Shown in pieces: positions 34,303 through 46,483 of a DNA stretch of 64,000 bases; the first letter of the stretch is position 1; each line of letters begins with the position of its first letter. The position numbers were made by a program, and so were the translations under genes. Source of the stretch: Tetmemena sp. SeJ-2015 (lineage: Eukaryota; Ciliophora; Spirotrichea; Sporadotrichida; Oxytrichidae); contig JAJKFJ010021072.1 in the NCBI GenBank assembly GCA_027382625.1, forward strand, positions 62,001 to 126,000. The letters run 5' to 3'. Under the pieces are notes generated by a model. The model was not told where the DNA came from, did no database searches, and was given only the letters and a program-made list of their open reading frames with translations.

Positions 34303-34830
34303 ATGGAGCAAAACAAAAGAAAAAGGGATCTCAAATAAGATGCGAAAATAAAGACTAGAAGAAATTAAGAAGAGGAAAAGAAACAGCAACCTACTCAAAT
34401 CTAAAGAAAATAATAACCCAAAAAACAGGACTCGCATTCGTAGATAACTTCTTTTGAGTTTAAATATATCTTTAAGTCTAAGAAAAAGCAGCAAAATGCT
34501 GAAGTAACAAATGGGTAAAAGAGAAAGCATCAGACTCAAGGCTTTGAAGCAGGCTAAAATATTCAAGCTTAAGGTTAAATTGAAAGTGATGAAGATGATG
34601 ATGAAGATCTTAATCCATTCATGAGAAGATTGGCAGCTGCTCAAAAATTAACTACTGCTAAAGCTTAAAAAGAGAAGTCCATAATTGAAGATCAGCTGTA
34701 AATTGTTAACATACAAAGAAAGACGAAGATCAATACATATCTGTCGGGCAAACGCAATTTACAACTCAAGAGACCTTACTTACAGTTTGATAGGAACCTT
34801 CTATTAACAATTTAATTATGCAATGGATTT
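34303..34830 (+). CDS. Basic Lys/Gln-rich protein
   Basis: ATG 34303 opens a frame with many TAA/TAG Gln codons: MEQNKRKRDLKQDAKIKTRR, a KKKQQ-rich segment, an acidic stretch ESDEDDDEDLNPFMRRLAAA and a basic C-terminal part (KTKINTYLSGKRNLQLKRP). It is open without a TGA past 34830, where sequence turns AT-rich; the true stop is not identified. No domain is recognised; charge pattern suggests a nuclear or nucleolar protein. The opposite-strand frame across this interval is a shadow. Confidence 0.5.
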
Positions 34831-37708
34831 ATTCAAATATATATTTATAGTTTTTTTGGCTTTTTGTAAAATAAATCCTTAATTAATTGTAAAAGTTTTA
34901 AATAAAATTTTTGCAGAATATAATCCTTTTTCTATTATTGTAAAATCTTCAATTCAAGACTATTTTGTCTTCTTCCAGACAAGTAGTTAACTGGGCGAAT
35001 AATTACTCTTAATTATATGTCTCGAGGAAGTTATAAGGACTCATAAACTATTTATTATATTTTATAACTTTAAAATAATAAATAAATAATTAAATATCTG
35101 GATACGAATAGGGATTTTAAACTATTTTAGGCAAACGAATCTCTTAAAATTATAATTATAAAATATTTTTATTTATGCTTTCTGTTGTTCAATAAAATTT
35201 TAACAAAAACATCTAGATAAAAAAGTTTACTTAGAGTTTTGTTTAAAATTTTATATATTTCTTAGGCACTAATTTTGAATTACAACAATAGTTAAATTCC
35301 TATTCTAAAATCGCAGCAGGAATTGTCATAAATTGTTTTTTCTTTTTTTTTAACTAAATTACCTTTAAGTTAAGATATAAAAAACATATGTAAGTTTTTC
35401 AAGGATAGCAAAGTCATTTTATATTTGATTAATTTTATTTAGGCAATCTACTTTTTATCTTCCTGAAATTTGAATATAAAATTTAAAAATTAAAATGCTT
35501 AATTAAAGACTTATCCTTAGAGTTTATATACTATAGCCATCCAAAGACAGAATGATAATATGCTAAGAATGATTTACAAGCGCGAATTTGGAATAGATTT
35601 TGAAGAGAGGTAAAGCTTTTAAATACAAGATCAAACTCCTTTGTTGATATTTAAAAAATTGCAAATAAATTTATCTCTAAATAAATTTCATTTTTTTTCT
35701 ATTTCAACACTCGCAATTATTATTTATCTTGGTATGTTTTAATTTGAATATCAAGTATTTTTTTAAATATTTTTTTTTTAAATAAAATTGAATTTGTGCA
35801 GCAATAATTTACCTAACTCATTTAATTATTGCGTTCTATAAAAATATTTTAAATTCTTATGATAATAAACGATATGCCTGATGATATTAGACGTAAGATA
35901 TTAACTGGGAGTCTTCTTTTTCAAAAGATCTCAGATAGTCAACATGAAAACAATCCTGGAATCAACAATAATTAACATATTTCAATAAGCTTTAAAGACA
36001 ATATATTATTGTAATAATATGCTAATTTATCTTTTTGTTTTACTTTGTCTGTATCTATTTCGATTAGATTATAGAAAATTGAAATAAATTTAATTTTAGT
36101 TTAAAATTAAAGCAGTAAAGAATTAAATTTATTTGTAGTTTTCACAATTATTGAATTTATATTAAATAATGGCAAAATAATGTGCTTATACTTGCCTGAT
36201 ATTTCAGAACATAGTCATTTAAGTTTAGTAATACTTTATTGAAGAATTAATTCAGATTTGAAATCATGATTCCTCCATAAAGAACATTATGAATTTATGC
36301 AAACACGTTTAAATTTATTTAAGCTTATAATTTAATCGTAATTAGTTTAATATCATATTTAAATGAAATTAATTATTTAATTGGCACATTTGTAAAGTAT
36401 TTAAATATAATTTAGCAAACGATAATATTTGTAACTAAATGAAGCAGATTAATATTTCAATTAGGTTATATTTGATGATTGCAGTGTGTTAATGCAATAT
36501 AGTTGGAAATCATGGGTGATTAGTTAAAATAATAAAAGTTGCACTTTGTAGCAGTTGAAATAACAGGTTCACCCTCTAATCTGCTGCTTTTTCGATAGCT
36601 TTTCAAAAATTAGTTCTTCTTTTATCAACTTCGTCGCACCTCTCAACAGCAGCGAGATATGCGCACTCTTCTCAATCTCAATTTCCATCTATCTTTGAAC
36701 TTGTGTAATTTATATTCCCATACAAAAATTGTAAGAATAAAATGAGAATTTAATGCTTTATCGAATGATGCCATTATTATTTTAATTGAACTCACTTCAA
36801 CTGACGCTGATTAGATCTATTTTAATATCTAAGTTAATTCTCTTTTTTATTAAATTCTCAGCAATACATTTTAAATCACAGATCATGAGCATCCTTCTTT
36901 AAGAAGTGTGCGATATGAGTGGTCTTACAGAAATATTATGTTTTACGGTCTTCTCTAAATATATAAAATTTGCAATTTAACTTAATTAACTTCCCTTAAT
37001 TATTACAATCAATGTGTGATTTCTAATAAAGTTTCATAATTATTTTTGCTTTGAAAAAATCATAGTTAATTTAAAAAGCGCCATTTAAAACAATAGATTC
37101 TAATTATTCTCAGAATTTAATTCTTATAAATTATAATTAAAATCCTGAATCAAAGTATTTTCAGTATTTTAGAACGGAGACTAATTTTATACTTTCTTAG
37201 AGTAGTTTTCAGAGAAATAGCTCTAGTATTCTATTTTTAATTTTTTCGATTCCCCTGAAAGATTTTATATGAAGCCCATCTATTAAACTAAAGTACAAAA
37301 GAGTAAATTAAATCAAGATAACTAGAAGTTTAAGAATATAAAATTTTGTCTGAATAGAATACCTAAAACTTTCCTATTAAAGATAAGTTTACTTTGGCAA
37401 AAATTATCTATATATTCTTTTAATTTAATTATTTCTTTAAGATAATTTTAATAATATGAAAATGATTAGAATATGAATTTTATTCGAATATCTTTATTCC
37501 CTTCAGAATTCAATGATTAATTGCCCTTATTGTAGTATTTAACAAATGAATTTTGCCAAATTTTATCTAAAAATTATTTTTTTACCTTAATCTTCATTTT
37601 CTTTATATTTTTAAAATTATTTTAAATTTTCTATTAATTGTGTAATATAAATATTTTTATTATTTTTGATTATCAAGAAGAAAATGTTTTGCTACTGTGA
37701 AAATCAAA
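34831..37708. other. AT-rich region, almost no coding sequence
   Basis: 2.9 kb of very AT-rich DNA. The only plausible coding fragment is on the minus strand at about 36569-36720: a helical, charged peptide containing KSAHISLLLRGATKLIKEE and ending in TGA at 36569-36571. A further short open piece lies near 36880-36960. These may be MDSs of a small gene. I see nothing else. Confidence 0.45.
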
Positions 37709-40250
37709 ATGGACTATAATTATACTTCATCAAATAAAAACTAAGAAGAAAGGAGAATACCTAGTGCTTTTAATTTAATCTATTTTGTTTCTTTTGGATT
37801 TTAGAAAATGAAATATTGGCCCTAGTATATGAAACCAAATTCAATTCTTGCTTTTGATAAAAGAATAAAATATATAGGAGCAATTGATGTTTAAGGAACT
37901 TGGAATTCATACTGCCTTCAAAATTATATTAATAATAATATTTAAGAATCTTTCCTTCGATAAAGAAGAAAATCTGAAGTTGCTGAGAGATATTTAATTG
38001 ATAAGCAAACACGAACTCAAGAATACCTTTAAAAGGAAGACACAGATGTTTAAATTTATTTCTGAGAGTAATTTCTTATATATTTATATTTTTTAAGATT
38101 TGCCTGGACATGATAATGTGGTAATTTTGCTTTATTCATACTTACTGTTCTTATTTATAGTTACAAAAATTACAAAATAGAAAGGGCGAGCATCTTTATA
38201 TTTTTTATCAAATCTATAAATCGAATTTATTATCTTATTTTTATTTAAATATAGTTATAATGTATTCTCCCCTAGATATTTCTGAAGGTTATACGGAAGA
38301 ATTTATATTAAAATTAAAATTATATTATCGAATATGAGGAAAAATGAACTTGAGCTAAAATATTTTGATAATATTGATTGCATCTTTTACTCTATAGATG
38401 ATACGAAGCAAGTAATTTTAGAAGAGAAAGAGTTTACTTCTCACATCATCTACTCTACAACAAATAATTCTTTCGAATATTATATATGTAAATATTCTGA
38501 AATGATGAACATGATGAGTCAATTGATCGAACTAGACCTCAATACGATAGATTCAACAATTTTGAGCATTCTAAATTTTAATTTCATATTTATATTTTGA
38601 GAGGCCAAATGTGAGAATATGGAAGGATCAGTATCTGTTGTTTTCTGATATCAACAACAAGCTTAGAGTTTATGACCTCAAGCTCAAGTCATTTAATCAT
38701 AGAACTAATTTTTTTATTCCCATTTCATCATTTATATAAGTAAAATTAAAAAAAATTATCTTAAAATATGGGTAAATCAAGTTTTAAAATAAAAGAAGGA
38801 TCTCTACCTTAATTATCTAATTGCTTCTTTAAATGAATCTATTATTTTTAACTTAATATTTTCTTAAAATAGAATTAAACACAAATAATAAAGTTATAAA
38901 TATAAGGCATACGTGTTTGAAAAGCAGCTGCCTCCAAGGATAGACTATGAGTTCTAAGAGGGTGGGCAAGATTTACATCAGAGTTTGGTATTGATGTTCT
39001 TAGATGGCAAAGATCCCAAATCTATATTAGATTACTTTTACTGATAACTCATAATAATTTCTAAAATTCTAATTTTTATACTAAAACTAGGCTTCTCGAA
39101 TTTATAATTCAAGAAAAGATTAAAGAGAGAGAATAAAAGTAACTAAGATAAATTGTAATCAATATTTTCATAAAATGGACGGGGCATACCTCTAAGAAAA
39201 TATTGACATAAATAAATTTTTATTAGATAAAAATTAACATAAAATGTTGAAATAAATCTGAGATTATGAGAAAAAGAAAACAGTAAAAAGATTTGCAATT
39301 ATTTTTAAACAATTATTGCAAAAAAATAATGATTTAATAAAATCTAAAGTAAGTTTCATTATGAAAATTTGTTAATGAAAATATTTTTTTTTAAATAATG
39401 TATCTCTCTTAATTTTTAGAAAATTAATTTTTAAATGAATAATAATTTACCAATCATTTTGAGGTATAATACTCAGAATCTTAAGATAAGACTACTAGAC
39501 TCTCAAGGTCACTAGCCTGATGAAAGATAAAAGTAGATCTATCCAAATCTTACTAGCTAAAATTACCTTTAACTCAAAATTTTCACATTACATTTCAAAT
39601 ATTTTATGGAGTGGCACCTTAACAAGTAAGTTAAAGCAGAGTACCAAATGCTTGAACTAAGAACTATACATTCTAGAAATTATCTATTCACAATTTAACT
39701 TATTTAGAATTCGACAAACTCTCAAAATGGGCCTTCGTTCCAGAATAGCCAGCAACAAATCTAAATTAATTATGAACTTACTAGGTAAGAACTCGACAAC
39801 TTCTAATCTTATTTTTGTGTCTCTATTTGAGAAGATCTTAGCATAATTTTCTTGTATCTATTTCTTAAGTTATGATTCTGATAAGAAATTTTGGAGAGAC
39901 TTTACAGTGATTTATTATTCTTCTATTAGAGTTAACAAACCTCCTCCAGGGTATATCACTCTCTACGATCACCTTAACTACAAAAAGAAAGTCAAGTGCC
40001 TCAAGGCTTTTGCAATCATAGTTGCCCTAGTTATAATCATTGAAATATTTTTAATTTTTTGTATATATTGGAACCTCCATTTATTTGGTAGAATTCGGAA
40101 AGTCTATCTATCATCAAATAGAGGACAACTTAGATTGAAACTAAATAGATGCACGATGATTCAGAGGTAATTATTAAAGATCTTTAAATTCCAAATATTT
40201 CTTCTTATCAAGTTTATGCTCTAGCTTTTAGAATTGGCATAAACTTTTGA
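37709..40250 (+). CDS. Single-pass membrane protein, unknown family
   Basis: The proposed start ATG 37709 gives MDYNYTSSNKNQEERR. Coding segments in changing frames follow: KYWPQYMKPNSILAFDKR and YIGAIDVQGTWNSYC (about 37810-37920), a Glu/Asp-rich part starting MRKNELELKYFDNID (38334), RPNVRIWKDQYLLFSDI and LRVYDLKLKSF (about 38600-38700), FEKQLPPRIDYEFQEGG (about 38915), WAFVPEQPATNL (about 39730) and KPPPGYITLYDHLNY just before a membrane helix, CLKAFAIIVALVIIIEIF (39991-40044). A short tail ends with SYQVYALAFRIGINF and TGA 40248-40250. Blocks such as 'RIWKDQYLLFSDI..LRVYDL' resemble beta-propeller strands, weakly. The C-terminal anchor suggests a large lumenal or cytosolic domain. Joins are not mapped. 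Confidence 0.55.
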
Positions 40251-40571
40251 TAGGTAGATTTAGCTATGAAGGATATGGAAGATTTATTATATAATGTAAA
40301 TTTAATTTGTTCGAGATATATATCCTATTTTGCTTATAAACTTATTTGATGATGGCGGAAAGAGAGACATCGTAACTCACGAATCTCTCTTGGCGTTACT
40401 ATGATCTGTGAAATCTATGAAAATTCGTTACCTCTTCAATATTGCTACTTATAAATTTCTTAATCTTCTTTCAACAGTATGATATTGCCTTATTTTCCTG
40501 TTTCTAACTTACTTTCAAACAATATAGATTAGGCCTTCTCATTATGAGCAAGCCTAGTCTTTAGAAAGATT
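40251..40571. other. Tail-to-tail intergenic region
   Basis: 321 bp between convergent genes. It includes an inverted repeat-like pair of GAGAGA/TCTCTC stretches near 40360-40390, too imperfect to call a terminator. Confidence 0.35.
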
Positions 40572-43256
40572 TCATTTCTAAGCTTGCTTGTCTTTAGCGG
40601 CAGCGTATCTAAGATCTAGCAAAGAAAGTATACTGGTTGCATGTTTGCCAGTTTTTAATCCGTCAGTCTTAGAATTTTTGATAGAGTCATCACCATTCTG
40701 AGCATTTTTAGAGTCTGAAAAATCTGCACTACTCTTTCTTGTTCCAGAGAGGTATCTCTTAATTTTGCTCTCTGATTCAAAACTTTGGCCATTAGTGAAA
40801 TTTGAAGCCCATTTTCTATTGCTATCACGGTTTGTCTATTCTGATTCTCCCACACTTGGAGGCACCACAGATTGATGAGAGGAAGAACTAGGAAGATACA
40901 TATTGTTCAAGCTAGGAATAATTAAGTTTCCTAAAATATGCTATTCATTTAAAGGAGTGTTGACATTATGAGAATCTCTAATGTTGCTACTTGAATTAGG
41001 ATCAGCCTAAGCTTACATTTGCTGCTGCTGTCGCTTTAGGAACAGCTTTCGAGATTTGACAATCTTTTCTTCCTCTTCTTCTACTTACTTAGAATCCTTA
41101 TTGAACTTTTAGAGTCGCACAGTCAAGTTTTTAGGAGAGGTCACAATTTATTCAAACTGACCGAAGAGCAATTTCAGTTAGAAATATAATGAAATCATAA
41201 TCAGTTGTTTGGTTAGTTCTTAGGGTGAAGGACTTTCCCTGAATTTGACTGTCTTTATGAAAGCAGATTTGAATTGAGAGGCTAAATGGTATGCTGCTTC
41301 AATCTCGATATTTATCATTATAAACACTTTATATTGTTGTCGCCAATGGCTATGAGATTGGTAATTGCTTCTTGTTCCAGCATTTCTTAAGCTTCAAGAA
41401 AGGCTCTGATTTTCCACTCTTGATAGTTGTGAGGGAAAAGTTTCTCGAACTTAGTTCGAGCACTGACTATCAGATAATTAACTGTCAAGCATTTGCTTCA
41501 ACCTAATTCAAATTGGTAATATGTGGACTGGCGCTTCATTAGGATTGTTAAGTAACTAATGGACGCGAGGTAAGAATCTTTCTGCACTCGCTTCAACCCA
41601 TCCTTCAGCAGCATTCGTAATAATGAACACCATGCCTAGCTGCTTAGCCATTCTTAAAATTTTATCAGCAGCTTCGTCTAGCGCGTTGAGGATTTCCATC
41701 ATGGATTGAGGAATTTTTCTATTTGGATCTTGTAGCAAGGAGGGGTATGGAATCAAGAATGTTGTACACAATATCGTGTCATCCCAGTCGAAAATTAACC
41801 ATGCGTAATTTAATACTTATTTCGAAGATGATGCAAGTTTAGTGTGTCTTGGGTTTTTGCTTAGGGGTGATCCACACATTCTTATAAACCAACTTAGAGA
41901 GAAAGTTTTGCCTTATCTGATCAGTTGTCTTGTGTGTTAGTTTAAAACTTACTTACTTTAAATAAGACTTTCAGTTCAGGTAAAGCTTGAGTTTACTCGT
42001 CTTCTTGGCTAAAGATAACTGACATGACGTAGTCTTTGTTGTTCTTCTCGTGAATTGAAAATTGCTAAACTCCGCTTTAGGAGAAGCCGCCCTCAATTTC
42101 GCAGCAATCTCCATCCTCAAATTCTATGATCTAGTCTCTGGCAATGTCACCAGGAGAGTCTTCAAAGCAAGTAGATGATGAAGTCGCCTTTTAGTTTAAA
42201 TTATTTGAGGATGCTGTATTCTGTAACTCGTCATCGCACTTGCGAAGAGGGAAGTTCACTGTCAAGCTTGTTGACTCGGTGTCACAATTTAAATTTGAAG
42301 CATGCTTTTTCAGTTCAAAATTAAGCATAGAAAAGAGCAAAATAGTTTGACAGGAGAATCCAAGTCACTCTTGATCCTTCCTCTCGTTTAAAGTGAGCTT
42401 TGAAGTTCTTCAATCTACTTTTGGTAGTTTGATTATAAATGAGAGAACAAATTTCATTTATGGATTAAGAGTCATTAGCCAAGATCTCTGAGTAAGATTT
42501 ATCGAGTTACTAAAATCTGTGACTCTTACTACCAGCCTACAGCATCTATTTGTAATCAACTGTGCTACTCTTGTCTCCGAATTAAGACACAGCTTTTACA
42601 CTCTCCTTATCGCTCTCAAATGTGCCTTAGGTTTGCTAACGCTCCAACTCACTAGCAGAACTTTAATTGTCTCCAGTAACGCTGTTGGTCAAAACTTGGC
42701 TGCCACTACTAGTACCAGACTTAAAAATACTTTTGAGATTGGTAGAGCGCCTTCTTGTCTGAATTAGATTGGATCCTCTAAGTGAGCAATTTACCGTCTG
42801 ACTATGTAGCTTTGATAGGTGGATGCTTTGCTTTGCTGCGGGAATTGGATATTTTAGGCGTGTCGAAGGACTCCTTGGGAGAAGAGTACATACTTGAAGT
42901 GTTGGTGATGCCAAGGTTGTTAAAGTACCTTTGCTTTTTCAAGAAACCTGCTATCTCCTCCTCGTTCTCATTATCTGGGTGGAAGTCCGAACTCTCATCA
43001 GGGTTACCACCCATTGTTGACTTTCTCTCGTTCAAATAATTGAAGATTTAATTATAAAACCACACACATTCTTGTCATCATCTGTATCCAAAATTAAGAA
43101 ATTGAAAGTGAATTAGAATATAAGAAACTAGTGGTACTCACCCCTATTCGCTCTTGTCTTTCCCTTTCTGGACTTTTGAATCACAGAGGAGCAGATGAAT
43201 CCATTCACCATCGAGCGCTCGGATTCCCTTGAGCCCTGGTTTTATTAGTTTCCCAT
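40572..43256 (-). CDS. HAD-like hydrolase with myristoylation-type N-terminus
   Basis: ATG 43256 gives MGNQQNQGSRESERS: Gly2 and Ser/Asn nearby suit N-myristoylation. A long Ser/Gly/Asn-rich N-terminal region follows. The HAD core lies at about 41810-41290: WLIFDWDDTILCTT (motif I, DxDxT), GMVFIITNA (motif II Thr), a GWVEASAERFLP segment, VSARTKFEKLFP and IAIGDNNIEIEAAYHLA (motif IV). All catalytic positions appear present, so phosphatase-type activity is likely; the substrate is unknown. The C-terminal third is charged, coiled and then Ser/Asn-rich, ending KDKQAQK and TGA 40572-40574. An intron with GTGAGT donor begins near 43147. Several IES joins in the N-terminal half were not settled. 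Confidence 0.78.
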
Positions 43257-43841
43257 TATTATTCTTTGTAAACTCTCTCACTATTTTATAACTATTGCAA
43301 TTAATTTTAAGTACTGGTTTATTGTAATTGAGATGATGTTGAAGAGTATGATTTATATTTTATAATTAAATCTAAGTATATCATCAAAGCCTATGATTAA
43401 GAGGCAAATATTAATTCACCGCTAACTCGAGAGAAAGAGAGATTATTATTTAATTAATACTTCATTAAGCACTGTTTGTATCTTAAAACTATAAAAGAGA
43501 ATTGCTTTGAGTGATATTATTATATTTTTGGTTAACTACTATTACTACGGCTGCTACAGTTGCGATTATATCTTTCATTAAACTCTAATCAAGCTATTAT
43601 TTTAAAATTTGCGATTAGCTGTGCTCTTCTTAATAGGCTATTATGTTATTGTGAATGGATTTCATTTATAATTTCAACCTCTTTGCCTCACTTTTCATTT
43701 TTTCATTGAAAATGCTCATGAAAGGTAAGATTGTCTAGAACAGGTAAATATAAGTATAGTTATCTATTTTTAGCTGGGAGGGGCAGAGTTATTAGAGAAT
43801 TGGCTTAATTGTATTAATTTATTTAAAAAGCCTCTTTCAAA
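43257..43841. promoter_or_regulatory. Divergent intergenic region
   Basis: 585 bp between the start codons of the HAD-like (minus) and choline-transporter-like (plus) genes; AT-rich, no defined motif. Confidence 0.4.
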
Positions 43842-46341
43842 ATGAGCGACAAAGTCAAGCCCATGGACAACTCCCAAATGGGCGAAGGCAAGGCCACCCA
43901 CCCAGATGCCGAAAAAGATGTAAATCCCTCTCGCACTCAATCCTCAATCATTCTTAAACTTATCTGTAGATAGAAAACAAATATCATATTATACTATACT
44001 ATTTTGAGTAGAGTCATAGATTAGATATTCCAAAAGATCAACTCGTAAATGGTCCATTAGTAAACAGAGGCTGTACAGACATCATCTGCTGCTTCTTATT
44101 CCTAGCTTTCCTCGTGGGAATGGCAGGTACAGCAGCCTACGGTTTCCTAAATGGAGACCCATAGCTTCTACTCACTGGTTGGGATTATGATCGTAAGTTT
44201 GGTTTGCGCAAATCCTGTTTAAAATCCACCAATAAATATAAAAAAAGCTGAGCCTGACATAATTTGGATGCAAACTGTCGGCCAGAAAGCGGTTGCAGTA
44301 TTTCATCTTATCAGCTCTGATCAAGTTTGTCCTCTATTTCACTAATTTGATGGTCCTTAGTTTCTTTTAATCATATGACATTCGCTAACTTGTTAACTAT
44401 ATAGGTAATGGATGTGGCTACAATACAACTACAAAGGACTACCCTTACTTGTACTTCCCAGCTCCTGACATTTCAGCCATATCAAGCAACTACTACGAAG
44501 CTTTCAAGTACTCCATGTGTGTGAAGAGCTGTCCCTCAAACAACTCAAGTGAGGCAGTCGTTTGCAAAGAACCCTCTTTCTTCAACTCAAATGTCAAATT
44601 CAAGAACTGCACTTACTATATAATGATGGGTTATTCGATATATTTATCTATCCTTCTGCTTATACTTCTGGATCCACCACTTACTATGGAAGTGCCTTCA
44701 GATATGGAACTGTCAAGAGTAAGTTGCTCATTCAATAACCCAAACTATACTAATTTTTTTCTTCAAAATATCATTCTCACACTTATATAAGTAAATAACC
44801 TTAATCATGGATTATTTTGAATTATATAGTATTGGGAAAGTACTGTGTGCCAAACTCTGAGGCTATTAAGTAAGAAGCTATAAAGCAGTTCAAGGACACC
44901 TTCTATGAGAAGTACAACGTTGATAAGTTCTCAGACTACGTCATGGACTTGATTAACTGCTGGCAAGTCATGCTCATCTGTTTTGGCGCTGCCTTCATCT
45001 TTGGCATGCTCTATCTTATCGTTCTTCGGTGCTTTGCAGGCTTATTGGTCTGGACTACGATCTTTGGCATTCTTGGTTCCCTGGGTGGAGGAGGCTACTG
45101 GCTCTACCACATGCGCAACAACTACGACACCTCTGACAACAACTACAAATACCTGCAGTATGGAGCCTACGCTCTTTGGGGATTAGCTGGACTCTTCTTC
45201 CTAATTATATTGTGTTGCTGCTCACGTATCAGATTAGCAGTTGCTATAATGAAGGTGACTAGTCAGTTTGTGTACAACACCCCTAGCGTTTTACTACTGC
45301 CTATAATTTTCCTGGCTTTGTGTGCAGGGTGGGTAGTTTTCTGGGTATACACTGCAATTTATATCTTCTCAGTTGGAACCATAGAACCAAGAGAGTCTCC
45401 ATTCACATTCGTAAGCACAGTTAAGTGGACAACTCAGACCAGATACATTTTCCTCTATCACTTATTTGGTGGTCTGTGGTTGAATGCTTTCATAATTGGA
45501 TGTTTTTAGTTCATAGTGGCAGCTGCCTGCGCCATTTGGTACTTCTCCTTTACCACTGACGTGGCTGGAAAGGGATCAATGAGAATCGGTGCCAAGTGGA
45601 TTCATATTAAAAAATCCACTATGAAGTTTAATTCTGAGGTACCATTTTGGATCTATCGCATTCGGTAGCTTCATAATTGCGCTTGTGTAGTTCATTCGTA
45701 TAATATTCGAGTACTACCGCAAGAAGATTCAGGCAGCCAACAAGAACAACCCAGTAGTCAAATGTCTACTCTGCTGTACCAGCTACCTTTTGGCTTGCCT
45801 TGAGCGATGCGTGAAGTTCATCACCAAAAACGCTTACATTCAAGTCGCCATCACTGGCAAGAACTTCTGCAGGTCAGCCTGGAATAAATCAATATGCATA
45901 AAATTTGATTGAATGGTTTCTTGTTAGTCGTGAGGAACATGTTCAGATTCGGAGCAGTGCACACTCTTGGAGCTATCTTCATGTTCCTGGGAAGACTGTT
46001 CATCATCTGCCTGACAGTGATTGCTTGCTTCATCCAAGTCGATACTGGCCCTACTTCTCAGAGAAGCTATCCTCTCCTTACTTCCCTTGCATCGTGGCTG
46101 GTCTCATTGGATTCCTAGTAGGAGGTATCTTCGTCAGCATCTTCTCTTTCGCCTCAGACACAGTACTCCAATGCTTCTTCCAAATCATAGAAACAAATTT
46201 TCATTTATAATCTTCCTTGATGAGGAGATGGGAGACGATGCTAAGGGCAGGCCTCCCAACAACAGACCTCCTCTAATGAACAGCTTTGTAACCCTAACTG
46301 AGAACAGCACGGGTAAGCGGGGATGCTGCAGGTGCTGTTGA
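43842..46341 (+). CDS. Choline-transporter-like protein (SLC44/CTL family)
   Basis: ATG 43842 (MSDKVKPMDNSQMGEGK) to TGA 46339-46341. After removal of three introns and six IESs the protein is about 600 residues, normal for the family. It shows LVNGPLVNRGCTDIICC and the first membrane helix, an extracellular loop with paired Cys (YLYFPAPDIS, CVKSCPSNNS, GKYCVPN), then a series of hydrophobic segments (e.g. MLICFGAAFIFGMLYLIVL, AFGSFIIALVQFIRIIFEY, ITGKNFCRSAWNGFLLVV). The conserved cytosolic C-terminal LQCFFLDEEMGD follows, and a Cys-rich end GKRGCCRCC. Family members sit in plasma or organelle membranes and move choline or related solutes; the substrate here is not shown. This gene gives the cleanest view of germline structure in the window. 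Confidence 0.93.
43920..43969 (+). other. Intron 1, 50 bp (GTAAAT...CTGTAG)
   Basis: Canonical borders after PDAEKD. Its last bases overlap the first copy of the GTAGA pointer of the adjacent IES (43966-43970). Confidence 0.75.
43966..44007 (+). other. IES, 42 bp, pointer GTAGA, at a splice acceptor
   Basis: GTAGA at 43966-43970 and 44008-44012. Excision places the intron acceptor TAG next to AGTCAT, giving EKD-SHRLDIPKDQL. The length is a multiple of three and the interval is open, so the frame does not prove it; composition, pointer and loss of an unusual insert do. Confidence 0.65.
44193..44404 (+). other. Intron 2, 212 bp (GTAAGT...ATATAG)
   Basis: Joins TGWDYD through a split Arg codon to NGCGYNTTT, as expected for the family's 'D-x-NGCGY' loop. 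It is unusually long for this genome and may hide an IES that leaves no trace in the protein. Confidence 0.8.
44616..44647 (+). other. IES, 32 bp, pointer CTAT
   Basis: CTAT at 44616-44619 and 44648-44651. Excision joins VKFKNCTY to YPSAYTSGSTTYY in frame. Confidence 0.82.
44719..44829 (+). other. Intron 3, 111 bp (GTAAGT...ATATAG)
   Basis: Joins AFRYGTVK to ILGKYCVPNSE through a split Ile codon. Confidence 0.85.
45603..45642 (+). other. IES, 40 bp, pointer CAT
   Basis: CAT at 45603-45605 and 45643-45645. Excision joins RIGAKWIH to FGSIAFGSFII in frame. The family usually has Tyr-His before this Phe/Leu-Gly-Ser, so one more codon may belong to the exon; boundaries are provisional. Confidence 0.65.
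45882..45910 (+). other. IES, 29 bp, pointer GAAT
   Basis: GAAT at 45882-45885 and 45911-45914. Excision joins NFCRSAWN to GFLLVVRNMF, a conserved family segment, and removes a TGA. Confidence 0.93.
46028..46053 (+). other. IES, 26 bp, pointer CTTC
   Basis: CTTC at 46028-46031 and 46054-46057. Excision joins CLTVIACF to SEKLSSPYFPC in frame. The interval is less AT-rich than other IESs, so a 1-nt sequence error is an alternative. Confidence 0.6.
46176..46210 (+). other. IES, 35 bp, pointer TCTTCC
   Basis: TCTTCC at 46176-46181 and 46211-46216. Excision joins DTVLQCFF to LDEEMGDDAK, the hallmark C-terminal motif of the family. Confidence 0.94.
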
Positions 46342-46483
46342 TGGAATTTGATTTGAACACTTAGCATGCACTATATATACTATAATCTACAAACATTAAG
46401 AGTTAAATTATCAATAGCATTAAATAGTTTGTTGCCTTTTTAAAAATTAACAAATTAAACTCACTTCTCTTAAAAATAGAAGT

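Noticed and set aside
44610..46060. Frameshifts in the choline-transporter-like gene read as homopolymer errors or a pseudogene
   Set aside because: Each break coincides with a direct repeat pair in correct codon phase; IES excision restores the family motifs. Only 46028-46053 keeps some doubt.
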